Assembly: GCA_946699065.1 (NCBI GenBank)
Contig: CAMPDV010000208.1
Span: 186,001 to 250,000 of the forward strand
DNA: 64,000 bases
Reading direction: 5' to 3'
Source: Loxodes magnus
Taxonomy: Eukaryota; Ciliophora; Karyorelictea; Loxodida; Loxodidae
Shown: piece by piece, positions 46,789 through 59,574 of the stretch
Layout of the letters: each line of letters starts with the position of its first letter
How positions within the stretch are numbered: position 1 is the first letter of the stretch
Made by a program: the position numbers and the translations under genes
The notes under the pieces: generated by a model
Databases searched by the model: none
The model's input: the letters and a program-made list of their open reading frames with translations, nothing else
Told to the model about the DNA's origin: nothing

Positions 46789-47264
46789 TGTTCGAAGGTG
46801 AACAACAAGGTCATCTTCATCAGAGGTTGGGGAAGTTAAGTACCCATAATCGACTTTATGTCTTCCTCTGCTTTGGTTTGGTCTCGAGACATAAGATTCT
46901 TAGACCTTCGACGTTGGCTTGACTTGGCTTCGTTTATTTTTAATACTGGAACGAAAAAAAAATAATATTGAGAGCTTTATCAGAGGTGGGGAATTTGAGT
47001 ACCCATAATTGACACATGTCGTCCTCTGCTTTGGTGATGCAATGAGACACAATCCTGCCATGTCCTTAGACCCCCAGCAAGTATTAAAGATTACGAGTAT
47101 TCTAAAATTATATCAGTATTAAACATTTTTATCAGTACTGAATAATTATACCAGTATTGAACAAGGTTTATCAGTATCTAATAATTTTATCAGTAACAAA
47201 CATTCTTGTCAGTATGAAACATTTTTTTTAAAGAGCTGCGCACCAACGAGAGTGCTATGTGCTC
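46789..47264 (+). ncRNA. Structured RNA repeat S3 with internal tandem repeat and terminal hairpin
   Basis: Starts with hairpin GTTGTTC..GAACAAC. It holds two copies of a ~75-base module (CAGAGG...GTACCC...CCTCTG) at about 46822 and 46981, then six ~20-base units, then the common terminal hairpin (47230-47264). The body is unlike S1 and S2, so the shared hairpin is a separable module. RNA class unknown. Confidence 0.55.
47111..47228 (+). repeat. Degenerate ~20-bp tandem repeat in S3
   Basis: Six units with core tatcagtattgaacattt, starting near 47111, 47130, 47150, 47169, 47189 and 47208. Confidence 0.75.
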
Positions 47265-47426
47265 TATAATCAAATTAATTAATTAATTTATTTAATTTAT
47301 TAAAATTTCTAAAAATCATCTAAATTGTTATTACATTTTTAAATAATGGTAAATATTTGCTCCCACCTCATTTTTTTATTTTAAACCCTATTATATTAAC
47401 AATTTAATTTAAATAGGAAGGAGCAA

Positions 47427-47718
47427 TCCTCTAGCTGAGATTTACTTAAACTCTGGTACCAGAAGGTATTCCATTGTGAAAATCCAAGCGAGAGTCTTGG
47501 TAGGAACCAAGAGAGTATTAAGGACTTTTGACATCGAGTAAAAATAGGTTGAAAGGTGCTTAGGCTTCAGGATCACTTAGGGTAGCATTCCGATTATGGC
47601 TCTATAGAAAACAAAACTCACAAGGGAATGCTAGCACTGTGGAAGACTTCAGAAAAAAATGTTTTTAACTTTAAAAATCTTTATTAAATAGCTAAACCAT
47701 TGAGATTCAACGCTCTCA
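47427..47718 (+). ncRNA. Structured RNA repeat S1, copy f
   Basis: Well conserved body (ggaatgctagcactgtggaa); terminal hairpin decayed. It begins ~160 bp after S3. Confidence 0.55.
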
Positions 47719-48968
47719 ATAATCTTAGTTATTTTTATAACTTTTTAATAAATATTTATATACTTAATATATCTTTTATTTACTTTTATGCTATAAATAA
47801 AAAAAACTTAATTTTATTTAATATTTGTAATAAAACTGATTATAAGTAAATACAATCAAATATAATATTTAATTTTATGATTGTTTTCTTAAATTAAATA
47901 TTTAAAATAGGTCTAAATATGATAATAGGTATATTACTACATTTAATAATTTTATTATTAATATTTTACGAATAATTACTATTTTTTAATTTAGATGAAG
48001 ATACTTGCTATTTTATTTTAGATTAACTAATAAAAATATACTTTTAATGTTTCTTTATTTTATCAATATTCTGTAAAAATTTGGTATCAAAGATTTTAAT
48101 ATTTAATTTCCTAAAAAATGTAAATTATATATACTCAAAATAATTATTAAGTAATAGAAAGTGAAAATAATAAAATTGGAATTGAAAATCTTATCATATA
48201 AAAAATTATTATAACTCTTCTAAAAGAAAAATAAGCAACCTAAACATGGTCTTTTTGGAGAATCAGACCCTAAAATCTTAAATCACGAAATTAAATGAAA
48301 ATATTGTTATCTAATTATTAAACGAGGGGAAAATTCTAAAAGGAAATTATTAATTAAAAATGGAAATTATTAGCAACTTGAAATTTAAGAGATAGTATGA
48401 AGATCAAATAAAAGAGAATATTAGTAAGTTTACTTTTTTTTCACAATCAATAATTAAATAAAAATAAATAAATGGAGGCACTATAGATATTTAGAAAGAG
48501 TAAAGGTTTTATACCTATAATTAGAGAAAATCTTAAGAGTTAATACTGAAAAAAGATAGGATATCTGTTAAGACAATGTTAAATACTTTGGAACAAAATG
48601 AGCTATCTATGTTGCTAATGAGAAGGTAAGATTTATAGGAAAATTAACTAAGGAATGGAATTACGTGAAGCAATAATAGAATAAAATATTAAAATAATTA
48701 TGAAAATGCTTAAAGGGCATTTGGATTTATAATCCTAAAAGAACAAGAAGAGAACTGAGCTGAAGAAAAATACCAGGAATAAAGCTATCAATATTTTTTG
48801 AAGTAGCAAAGATAATTCAATTAGAATTAACTAAAACCGTGACGATTCTATTAACGAAGGAATTTACTATTTTATTATTATTATATAATTCAAAAGAAAT
48901 TTAGATTTCGTAGATCAATTTATAAATAAATTTCTTTATAATTATTAAAATTTTTTCATTATTTTTTT
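47719..48968. repeat. Dispersed repeat downstream of S1f
   Basis: Diverged copy of 34181-35400. No gene recognised. Ends where the 15-kb duplication begins. Confidence 0.55.
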
Positions 48969-49163
48969 GATATTGATCTTAAGATTAAAAAAACATGGTC
49001 TAGCATAAAACAAAAGCATTAACAAATAACTTGATTTTAAGAATGATTGAGGGAAAAAATAAATCCATTAGTAATATTTGAATAAAGAAGACTTAAAATA
49101 ATTATTTTTAGAATGAACGAAGATACAAGAAGAAGAGAAACTAAACTAAAAAAGATCAATAAT
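48969..49163 (+). pseudogene. 5'-truncated LINE-like ORF tail
   Basis: Matches the last ~200 bp of the ORF at 10099-11202, starting abruptly at gatattgatcttaagattaa. Confidence 0.6.
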
Positions 49164-49595
49164 GAAGACCTAAGAGTTTCAGAATGAGAGTGATATCATA
49201 AAAATTATTTTATTAAGCTGAAAGGCGAACATTATTTAATTTAATTTAATTATAAAAATGATATAATTTAATTAATAAGAATAAATTTTAGCTTAAATAG
49301 TAATAAAAAATAACTTTATGTGAAGGTAAATTAAAGATATATAAACTATTATTAAATAAAATACATTTAAAAAGTTAAATAGATTTAATTAAATATTTTA
49401 TCAATCTTTAAATTAAAAATCTTAATTAAATACTATTATAAATAAAATAAAATAATATATTTAAATAATTTATAGATATTTAATAAAAATTAATAATTAT
49501 TTAGATTATATATTTATAAATTAAAAGATTAAAGTGTAATCTATAAATTTAATTATCACATTTCAATATTTTATCTATAATATATTTTTAATCAT
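49164..49595. other. A+T-rich spacer
   Basis: Counterpart of 11203-11626; no gene. Confidence 0.5.
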
Positions 49596-49655
49596 ATTTA
49601 ATTAAATTACTTATACTTTATTTTAAATATATCTTTACTATATTATTATATATCA
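49596..49655 (+). promoter_or_regulatory. Conserved upstream module, copy 5
   Basis: Same block as 11627-11684, just before S2e. Confidence 0.4.
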
Positions 49656-49662
49656 AATGCAT

Positions 49663-50048
49663 GTCGCGTCAGGCAAATTAGTAGGTAATCTGGTGCAGTG
49701 TATACTGCATTGCGAGTAATCTCGCACTAGATGCCACCACGGGGAAGGGTAGATAAGCTCTGTTGAGATATACCTAACTTACCCGAGGGTTCTCTCTATC
49801 AGTATGAAAGTTTGACTGACGGGCCTTCTAATTACCGACTTAATAACTAATTCTTATTTGGACCTTATTCAAGAAGACTGAAACATTTGACTCAAGATTT
49901 AAGAATAGATTTTAATAAGAAGATTCCCCATTTGGAGAAGCTGACATATCTCATTGGACCTCTAGAATTTTAACAAGAAACATGAGAACATTTTCTTAAT
50001 ATTAAATATTGAAAGAGCTGCACGCCAATGAGGTGCTACGCGCTCTAT
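49663..50048 (+). ncRNA. Structured RNA repeat S2, copy e
   Basis: Best preserved plus-strand S2, with CGTCAG/CTGACG closing stem, TCTCGCACTAGATG block and terminal hairpin (50014-50046). Counterpart of S2a. Confidence 0.65.
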
Positions 50049-50217
50049 AATAATTTTTATTAATTTTAGAATATTTATAAGTAAACTTAATAAAATCTCG
50101 AGAAATAGAGCAATCTATTTATTTTAATTAATTTAACTTTAAAATTTTAATTTTAGATGAAAAGCATTTAAATTCAATTTATTATATATATAATTTATTT
50201 TAAATAGGAAAAAACAA

Positions 50218-50510
50218 TCCTCCAACTGAGATTAACTTAAACTCTAATAACATAGAATACTTAATGACGAAGAGCTGAATCAGAATCTAGGTAGAATCCA
50301 AGAAAAGACAAAACTGAAGAAACATCAAGTAGTATTAATAATGAAAAGTGTCAGATACTAAGGTCTCTAAGAGTAGCACTAATATCACGGTCTATAGAAG
50401 ACAAAGCTAACCAAGGAATGCTAGTAATGTGAAAGATTTCGGCGAATAATTTTTTAACTTAAAAAAACTTGATTAAATAAATGTGGGCCATTGAAGTGGG
50501 GTCTATAATA
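50218..50510 (+). ncRNA. Structured RNA repeat S1, copy g
   Basis: Counterpart of S1b, with the same decayed hairpin. Confidence 0.55.
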
Positions 50511-51364
50511 TTAGTTGATAATGTAATATAAATGAGTAATTTATAATGTTTATTGATAGTTAATAATAATAATAAAATATATTTGTAAGTTACTTGAAAT
50601 GTGTTTGACTAATGAATATAATATTAAATAATTGTATGATGAACTAGATTGTATTAGAATATTTGGTTGATATTTAAATGTATATAATTAAAGTAAAATG
50701 AGTATAAATAATTTGAATGATATTAAAATATTAAGCAGTTATATTTAATTATTATAATGTAGTAACTTACTAAATTAATTAAATAATAGTAAATTTAATT
50801 AAATCAGATATTTAATTACCACTATTTAGTATGTATTTATATTATTTAAATTCATTTTATATTTCTTCCTAAATATTCAAACTACTATTTAAAAAATAAT
50901 ATCTTTTGAACATCTCCAATAAACAAAATAGAAAAGATTTAATAGTCTAAATAAGGGAATTGTTTATTTAAAGCACTTAAAATAAATACATCTCCATGGT
51001 AAAAAGTATATAATTTAAATTGCTATTTAATAGAATAAGATTTATAATTACAGAAGATACAATAAAGATTTAAATTATAAACTAAACTATTTTTATAATC
51101 AATTGCTTCTATAAAAATATCAAACAATATAAAAACTTAAATCATCCAAAATTAATTATAATTCCTTTTAAATAACATTAAATCATATCAACCATCAATT
51201 TATATTACAATTCAACTACCTATTATTTAATCAATCATATATCTCTATAAAAAATTACTTAAAATATCTTTATAACTTACTCTAGTCATTAAATACATAT
51301 TTCTAAAACTCTTTTATTATATACTTTTCATTATTATTTCAACATTTTTAACTTTTATTATTTT
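50511..51364. other. A+T-rich spacer
   Basis: No gene; counterpart of 12546-13404. Confidence 0.6.
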
Positions 51365-51635
51365 GGCAACTAGGAACTCCTTTCCAGTTATACGAACCGA
51401 CACTCTCATGTTTAGGAATACTGAAATCATGTTATGTTCCAGACATAGCTGCCAGAGAGTTCCATCGTTATAAGCAGCCAGGCTTCAAGTCCCTACATAG
51501 AACTGATAATTTCGAAGACAACGTTCCCTTCAGAAAATGACTCTGACCAGAGACTTTCTCAGCGACAGGAAAGGAACTAGTTTCTAGTCATAAAATCAGA
51601 AAGTTTAGTCCAGGAGGTAAATTTGAGTTTCCACT
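51365..51635 (+). ncRNA. Structured element S4, copy b
   Basis: Counterpart of 13405-13668. The arms GGAACTCC and GAGTTCC are kept; substitutions are spread evenly, so selection is not evident. Confidence 0.4.
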
Positions 51636-52407
51636 AAATGTTTAATAATTTTAATAATAATTAAATGGTTTATTTTTAAATATTATTAATTTACTTATAA
51701 AGCTAAAATATCTTCTATAAATAAAATAAATTATTAACATTATTTAAGTTGCTAGAGCTAAGTTAGTTCCTTGTAAGCTAAATTTTTAATTTAATAATAT
51801 ATTAAGTTAAAAAACATAAATAGATAATATTAACTTTAAATATCTAAAATAATAATATAAAAATGATACTATTTAATTTTAAATTGCAAAAAAGATAAAT
51901 TTTGATTAAAATATATATAAATGACTGTAAGTGTAATTTAATTTAAAGATATATAAACTAATTAATTAAATAAATATCTTAAAATAGCTTAAATAAACTA
52001 ATGAATTAAATAAAAAGAAATATTTTTAAATTAAAGTATTAAGTAAATATGTATTTACTATTTATTAAAATAAATAAAATTATAAATGTTTAAATTATAA
52101 ATTATTAATAAAATTAATTTTACTAATAGATTAATTTAAAATTGTAATCTTATGTATGTATATTAAGATATTTAAAAAACTATTTAAATATTAAAAATAA
52201 CTTTATGATACAATTTATAAATTAGTTTTATCTATTATAAATTTTATCATTTTCAGCTTTGTTAAATATAATATCAACATAAATTTTTAGATACTTATTG
52301 CAAATTATATATTATTGATATTATATATTTCTAAATCCAAAAAGAAAAGGGAAATCTATAAATTAAATTAGTACTTTCATTTACATGTTTTATATAATAA
52401 ATATTTG
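51636..52407. other. A+T-rich spacer
   Basis: No gene; counterpart of 13669-14449. Confidence 0.5.
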
Positions 52408-52472
52408 AATCATACTTAATTAAATAACTTATACTTTATTTTAAATATACTTTTAGTATATTATTATTTTTA
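52408..52472 (+). promoter_or_regulatory. Conserved upstream module, copy 6
   Basis: Same block as 4261-4320, about 58 bp before ATG 52530. Confidence 0.4.
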
Positions 52473-52529
52473 ATCTTATGTGCTTTTTTATTTACAATCT
52501 TATAATTATTATCATTAATATATATTTCA

Positions 52530-53345
52530 ATGCTACCTAAGAAACAGCAGATCTCAATAAATACCTTCAAAATAAGAATAACAATCCTACTTAATTGAAT
52601 AATTATCTTAATAAGATAAAGGGAAATTATATCAGGAATATTTTTTACAATTAGTTCAGTAAAGGATATTAAATATATAATATTAATTAAAAAATTTTAA
52701 TTTTAAAAAATAGAATTAATACTAGGAAAAAAAGCCGAATAACTGAACCTTCTATTCCTTTCTAAAGAAGATTCAATAAACAGTATATAATCGTAAATGG
52801 AATATAAACCAGAAGAGATTTAAAAATAATTTTATTAAATCCTTCAAATGTTTTAATTTAAGTTTTCTTAATTAGATATCAAATAAAAGAACTTTAATAT
52901 GAAAAGAACATCCAATAAGAATCTACATATAAAAATCAAATGATATAGGGAAATTCCCTATGGAAATTAAAATAAATGAATAAAAATAAAAAATTAGAAG
53001 AAAAATACATTACTATGTATGCAAAAAGCAGTATCATTGTAAAAGATGCAAATAAAGAAACCAAATTTATGATAAATTAGAAGATTTATAAGAAAAGACC
53101 TGGTTTAAATATGATCAACTTAAACAGATTCAATGTATAAGAGTTTATAAAAGTAAGATTAGAAATTAAAAAATAACTTTTTTATTTAAAAGCCTAGTAA
53201 TAAAGTGCAAATTATAAATAACGATGGAAAATTAATAAGCCCTGTGCCGTCCTTTAATTCAAGAGAAGATGATCTGAAGTTCACTTGATGTAAAGGCTAA
53301 TATTTTAATCTAGTTTTTTTCAATTATTTAATTCCTTTTTATAAA
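52530..53345 (+). pseudogene. Type I zinc-knuckle gene, duplicate
   Basis: Counterpart of 14571-15380 with the same 4-base deletion plus further small indels (for example an extra ccttct block near 52746), so more decayed. Knuckle region YVCKKQYHCKRC is kept. Confidence 0.55.
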
Positions 53346-53347
53346 AA

Positions 53348-54119
53348 ATTGCAGAAGGTCTCAAGAAGGGTTTTTAGCAGGCTCCATAGATAAAGGAGTA
53401 AAAACCAGAGACTTATAATTCTTCATCCATCACATCTTCTTAATAAAATAATAATCTTCTTAATCTTAATAACCTCCAATAGTTGAAAATTTAAGACAAT
53501 CTTAAATAAAATAAGAACTTAAATAAATATAAACAGAATAAAACTAATAATAAAATATTGACTTTCTTCCTAAACCAAGACCAAGCAACTATAGGAAATA
53601 AGAGAATCCAAAAAAGATGCAAAAACAGACAAATGAAGAATAATTATTAATTAAAAATATTTTGAAATCTGTATGTATTCTGTATGAAGAAGTAAAAATA
53701 TTAAGATTAAAAAAAATTACTAGAAAAAAGTTAAAATACTGAAGAAAGATTAGTCAATAAGAAATCGAAGTATAGCAACTTGGACAAAAAAGAATAGAAT
53801 CTCTAAACTAAGAAATAAAAATGGAAGTAGAAGATGATTGGCAAATAGAACCAACCAATATTAGAAGGATTCTCAAGAGATGTTACATGTTCTAATCAAG
53901 ATTCCATAAATTTAAGAGTTGCAAGATATACAAGGTAAAGATGAAGAGAAACAGCGAAGAAGAATTTATGTGACAATGGAAGGAAGAATTTTCCATTCGA
54001 ATTCCAGAACTCCGAAAAAACTGAGTGACCCGAATTTTTATTTTAAGCATCAAGGAGCAATCACTGGATGTCAGTGAAAATGAGGTTGAAATACCTAAAG
54101 CCACAAACACTTTAATTAA
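53348..54119 (+). pseudogene. Type II zinc-knuckle gene, duplicate
   Basis: Counterpart of 15383-16156. The first codon is ATT, one base is missing near 53438 and another near 54097, and the second knuckle Cys codon tgc is now ttc (cysteine to phenylalanine, CYMF). Non-functional as it stands. Confidence 0.6.
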
Positions 54120-54927
54120 GTTTATTATTGTTATAATTATTAACTCCTTTTGATTACTCTTTTGAATTAATTAAAAATAATAATAAGTACAGAATAAGTT
54201 AAAATAATTAATTTATAATTTTAAAATATTAAAGAAAAACTTAATTACTTATAAATTAATTTTATTTATCTTTAATTAAATATCTCATTTTTATTTTTAT
54301 ATAATAAAAATTTAGTTATTAATTTATTCTAGCTTTACTTATATTTATATCAATAATAAAATTCCTTTTTATCCTTAAATCAATTTATAATCCATAAATA
54401 AATTTAAAAGTAGCTAATGTTTTGTAATTTAAATAAAAATTAACTTTAATTTATAATAATATAAGTTTTAAACTTTATCTATCTTTAATAGTATAAAGCT
54501 GTTTAATTTATTTAGAAAATAAAATATTTTAGTTTAAACAAATTTAAAATAATTTACTTTTTATTTATTTTAAAATAAAAGAAATTATTATAGAAAAACT
54601 AAATCATTTTCAGATTTTACAATTGACAGTAAATAATTAGAGTTTTAATATTTTAGGCTTATAAAAACCGAATGGAATAAGTTAATGCTAAGATTTATTT
54701 AAATATTTTAATTTATAACTTTTATTTATTTTCAAATTATTTATTTATATCTTATTTAATTTTTAAAGATTGTTAATCAAATTCAAAATTTATCATCTTA
54801 TAAACTAGGCTTATAAAAATTTTCCTTACTATAGGCGTTAATTTACTAGCAATGTAATTTTAGAAGAAATCATTTTAATTAAAATGGTAATGAAATGAAG
54901 TTACTGATATAAATCAGATACTTCATT
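54120..54927. other. A+T-rich spacer
   Basis: No gene; counterpart of 16157-16971. Confidence 0.5.
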
Positions 54928-57900
54928 TTAATTATGTTCGAAAAACTCAAGCATCGTTCTTTCCATCTTCCAACTTTTCCCCATTGTTTCTTGTGCTTTC
55001 TTATTATTCTTCTTTAGGCTCCAGTCAATTATCTGTGTATTTTTCTACAATTTCAATTCTTTTTTCGTAGATTTTTATGTAAAATTTTTATCTGAAGATC
55101 TGCTTCCATTTACTTATGAGAAGTGAACTGCTAGTTTATGTAGAGTTAATCGTAAGTTACTAGTTTTTCCAAGTTTTTTCCAGGAAATTTATTAGAGATA
55201 TTTCTAACTATGTCCTAATAGTAGACACATTAGAAGATATGTCTAAATGTGTCTTTTCCACCACATTTACAGAGGTAATTTTTTGCAGGACAACGACGTA
55301 TATGTAATTCATATTGAAAACTGTAAGAATTAGTTCGTAATTTAAAGATTGAGATGATTTTTTTTTATATTCTTTGTTTAATTTAGTATACTTTATTTCA
55401 GTAAATTTCAAAATTCCCCCAAGTTGCTCTCTAAATATCTGTGCAGTGGGTATGTCTCTATATCTTATAGTTGCTTCTTAATAGAATTTTTTTCTTATTT
55501 TTTCTTCAATAAGATTCTCAAAAGAAAGTTAATTAGAAATCATGGTTTGATCGTCATTGTTAAATCCATAATATTAAAACATCTTTTTAACTTACTAAAA
55601 GTACAAAGATTTTTAGTTTCAATTGCATTCAAAGAGTCTTCTTATATTAGGTTCCGGATAAGTCCTAGCTTCTTTCCGTATTTTAAAGTAGAAAAGGAAA
55701 AAGCAACTAGTTATAATATGCTCAAAAGGGAGTCAGTTAAAGTCTATGTAACAGAACTTATTAAAGACAGAGATAGGCGACTGTAAAGCCTTCCTCGCAA
55801 TTATACGCATACTTTTGTTTATCTTCTCTTTCATAGACTATGAGCCTCTCATTATAGTTCAAGGAACCAATTCTCCACCGTATTTAGCCTTAGGCAACGT
55901 AAACTTGCGACAAAGTATTTTAAAGTGTCAGGGAGTAACATTCTTGTATCAGTTGAGAGTATAATGCATTTATTTGCCGATTCTAAATATGTTTAAATTC
56001 TCTATTTACAGTTATTGATCAAAAGACCATTTTCTTGTATTACGACTCAGAGTATGTCACTTGATTTTTCTATTTGATATGCTAAGCTTCCAGTTTCAAG
56101 TTTAATTCAAGTTTTTAGCTCTTCTTTTTTTAGGAAATTTTATTGCTTCACATTTACTAGTGTTAATTTACAGAAAAAATTAACTGAAAAACTCTGTTGC
56201 ATTAATCTATAAATTATTACATCCTTTAAGCAGAACAAGAAAGGAGTATAAGGTCATCTGCCCACGCTCTGAATACAAAGTTCATATTATGCAGATTGAT
56301 ACATAGATGTGTATTTCTTTCCTATAGATGTCTGATTACTATATCATGATATAGGAGGGAGAGTATAGGACCATGTGAACTCCCTTGCATAACTCCATTG
56401 TTTTAATGAAGTCATCGAGTTGTTTACCCATCAATTAGAAAAGAGGAATTCAGGTTACTATAGAAAAACTCTTGTGCCAGTATCAATCCCAGAGTTAGTT
56501 TTATTCTCCTAAGATGTTGAAAAAATGTTCTTCTCACAATACTATCAAACATTTTCTCAACATCAATAAGAGTAGCAAGCATCCTTGTTTAGCCTTTCCC
56601 TTCACTCTAATAGAGGTAAATTATCTGCTACAATTATCATATTTATTGGGCTGTTTGTCTCTTCTTGAAAAATCCCATTTATACAGGATGTATGAGGTTT
56701 CATTCTTAAAGAATTTTGTAAGAGCTTTCTGTTAAAGCCTTGTCGTAGATCTTCAATATAGTATTCATAAGGGAAATTGGCCTTCAGTTTTTCCAATCAC
56801 TCTTACTAACTTTCTTGAAAATAGGAATGATAATGGAGGTATTCAGTTTTTATGGAATTTATTAGAGTCGCATCATATTATTGATAAAACAGTGAATTAT
56901 TTATTGTAACTCTTCTCCAACATACTTGATGAGTTTGCCCTTTATTCCATCTTGTCCAGCTGCCTTGCCATTTGGAATATGTTGAATAATTTTTTGAATT
57001 TCTTAAAATTTGAAAAGTTTGAAACTTTATAAGTGAGAAGATGGATAATTGATAAATTAAGGATTTCTATAAATGAGATCTATTTACCGTTTACTAAAAT
57101 TAAGTTGTTCCTATGCTACATTTTAATGTTTGTTTAACACAAAGGTTTCTCAGTTATCAATAAAGGAATTACTAAGTTCTTCATTAAAATTCATTTAATT
57201 CCTTATTTTAGAGTTTATTATCTTTTTCGCCTTACAGAACATCGTTCGTTGATTTCCATTTAGTTTGAGAAATTTATCTTTAGCCTGAAGCTTTTTCCAT
57301 TTTCAACAAGAACGCATATATATATTTTTTTTAATTTTCTGGTTACAGAATAAGCTTCAGTTACTGTTTAGTTAATTCTTCCTTGTATAAACATCAATTT
57401 CTTATACTCCTAATTTGCTCTTTTAGCAGCTATATACTTCAAAGTGATATCCAGAGGCAGTTTGTTGTAATTAGTATTTTGTTTAACTACTTCTACTGTG
57501 TTCATTGCACTATTCTAAAGTTAGTTCGTGATGAAACTATATTATGAGTCTAAGTTGTCTGAATCTACAGTCAAAATACACGAAAAACTACCTTAAAATT
57601 AATTTTAGTAATTTTATCTGTCCATTGGATCAAGTAACTTAATAATCTTATAGAGTAATGGTTGTTATCTTGGAACATTTGTGGTTGCATTGTAAGCAAA
57701 ATTCACAGATATAGGAATATGATCAGTGATTAGTTTGTCATAGTGAGCCTAGAAATTCTTGACATAATCAATTCTCAAGTGTTGGGTTGCCAAAATGTAA
57801 TCATTACAATAATATTATTGATTAGCTCTATGAATGAATGTATTTACTATAGGGTCATTGATAATCTACAAATCATTCTGTTGAATAAACTATTTTAATC

Positions 57901-58630
57901 GGGATATATTATCGTAGTTGCTTAGAGGATTACTACCAAAGTCTTCTAGTAGTGTATTAAAGTCACCAAGGAAGATGTGAGAATTATGGGGAAACGCATT
58001 ATATATTTCAATAAGTATGCCATAGGCTTCATCTTTCATATCTGTTGTCTTATTGTTATCTGGCATGTAGCATGAAGTAAAGAGTATGTCGTCAAGTTTT
58101 ATTGTGCAGAATCTGAGCTAGGCCTCTCCATCTGCCTCTTAAACTATTTAAGTTGTGTTTAGTTTCTCTTTAGCCAGGATACAGACACCTCCTCGCCCGT
58201 TAGCATTTCTATAGTAGGTCCGAAATCCATGTACTATAATAGGTACAAATTATTACTTAGCATGCGTTTCATTAATGGAAAAAATGTCAAAGTCGTTTTC
58301 AATGATAAATTCTTGAATTGATAAAGTTTTAGTTGCAATACCATCAATATTAACATGAACTATTTTTACTTGATTAATTTGATTATTTATTTAAGATCCT
58401 TCTCTCAGTCCAGATTCATATATTGTAATTTCCTTTTTAGACCCACTAATTTCCACATGTATATAATTTTTTTAATGTTCTTTATGCTATCAAAAAATTG
58501 TATTAAAATGTAGAGAAACTATCGGTTATATATCTTCAAGAGTCCTTAATCTTTACTAATTTTAACTGTCCTATTGTAAATCTATCCTTTTTCAGTTTTG
58601 AATCCAGTACAATGGCTAATAACACTTCAT
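54928..58630 (-). pseudogene. APE-type non-LTR retrotransposon ORF, copy 2
   Basis: Start ATG 58630. The endonuclease region has exactly the same length as in copy 1 (no net indel over ~1040 bp). Here the linker after it is in frame (GSFSCILTVDSDN), as is the stretch after the metal box (W-A-D-D-LILLSCSAQRMQQF), but an extra A near 56174 shifts the frame downstream. The C-terminal zinc-binding tail CPAKNYLCKCGGKDTFRHIF-Q-C is better preserved than in copy 1, with the His present. Shared TGA codons include N-TGA-RPI (56784-56786). Each copy is broken at different sites. Confidence 0.8.
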
Positions 58631-59574
58631 ATCAATGATATTTAAATTATAATTAAATTATGGTAATATCCACCAAGAAATTCATTAAACTATCAAGAAG
58701 TTTATCTATCTATTAAAAAAGAAGCTTCTTAATAATATATTATATAACTTTAGAGCACTCAATATAGTAGTAATCATAATATTTTCACTTATAAATTTTC
58801 TTTTTTGTGAGCATTTATATAACTTCATTGTTCATGCTCTTTTTAAAATACTCGTCTTTACTTTTTCTTAAGTAAAAAAGATATAAGTAAAATGAATTTA
58901 AATAGCTATTTAGACAAAAGCAACATTTAATATGTTTTAGATAAAATATTTTCTAACTTTAATCTTTGTTAATCCAATAAAGAATTATTTTATCACTAAA
59001 ACTTACTTTTACCTTTAATTATTAAAGTAATATAATAGCTATAAATATTTATATCTATATGTATTATTAGATTCTTTTTGCTTATTTTTAGTATTATTTA
59101 GATAATAAACTTTTTAAGATAATAATTTAGCTAACTGTTTATTAGATCACTTTTTTATAAATTTTTATTATTTAAATAATTCTTTTAAACTATAATATAA
59201 TAACTAAATCATAAGTAGATAGCATCAACTTTAAAACTCAAATATTTTTATTTTATACTAAATTAAAACATACTTTCAAATTCATTATGCACATCATTAT
59301 GTGCATCATTACTTAATATTAATATGTCTCTACTAATTACACAATATTTAATTATATCAAATATATTTATATCAACCCTTACAATCAACACCATCACTGT
59401 CTAACTATCAGACTAACATTAAATCAACTTACAATATATAACATTCTAAAAATATTACTACATAATCATTACTTCTTATTATACCTAAATCATTAAAACT
59501 TATAAAATACTATAATATAATATTTATTATTAAAAAATACTTTAAATTTATTATATTTTATTTAACTTCATTCA
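58631..59574. other. A+T-rich spacer
   Basis: Counterpart of 20672-21616; no gene. Confidence 0.5.
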
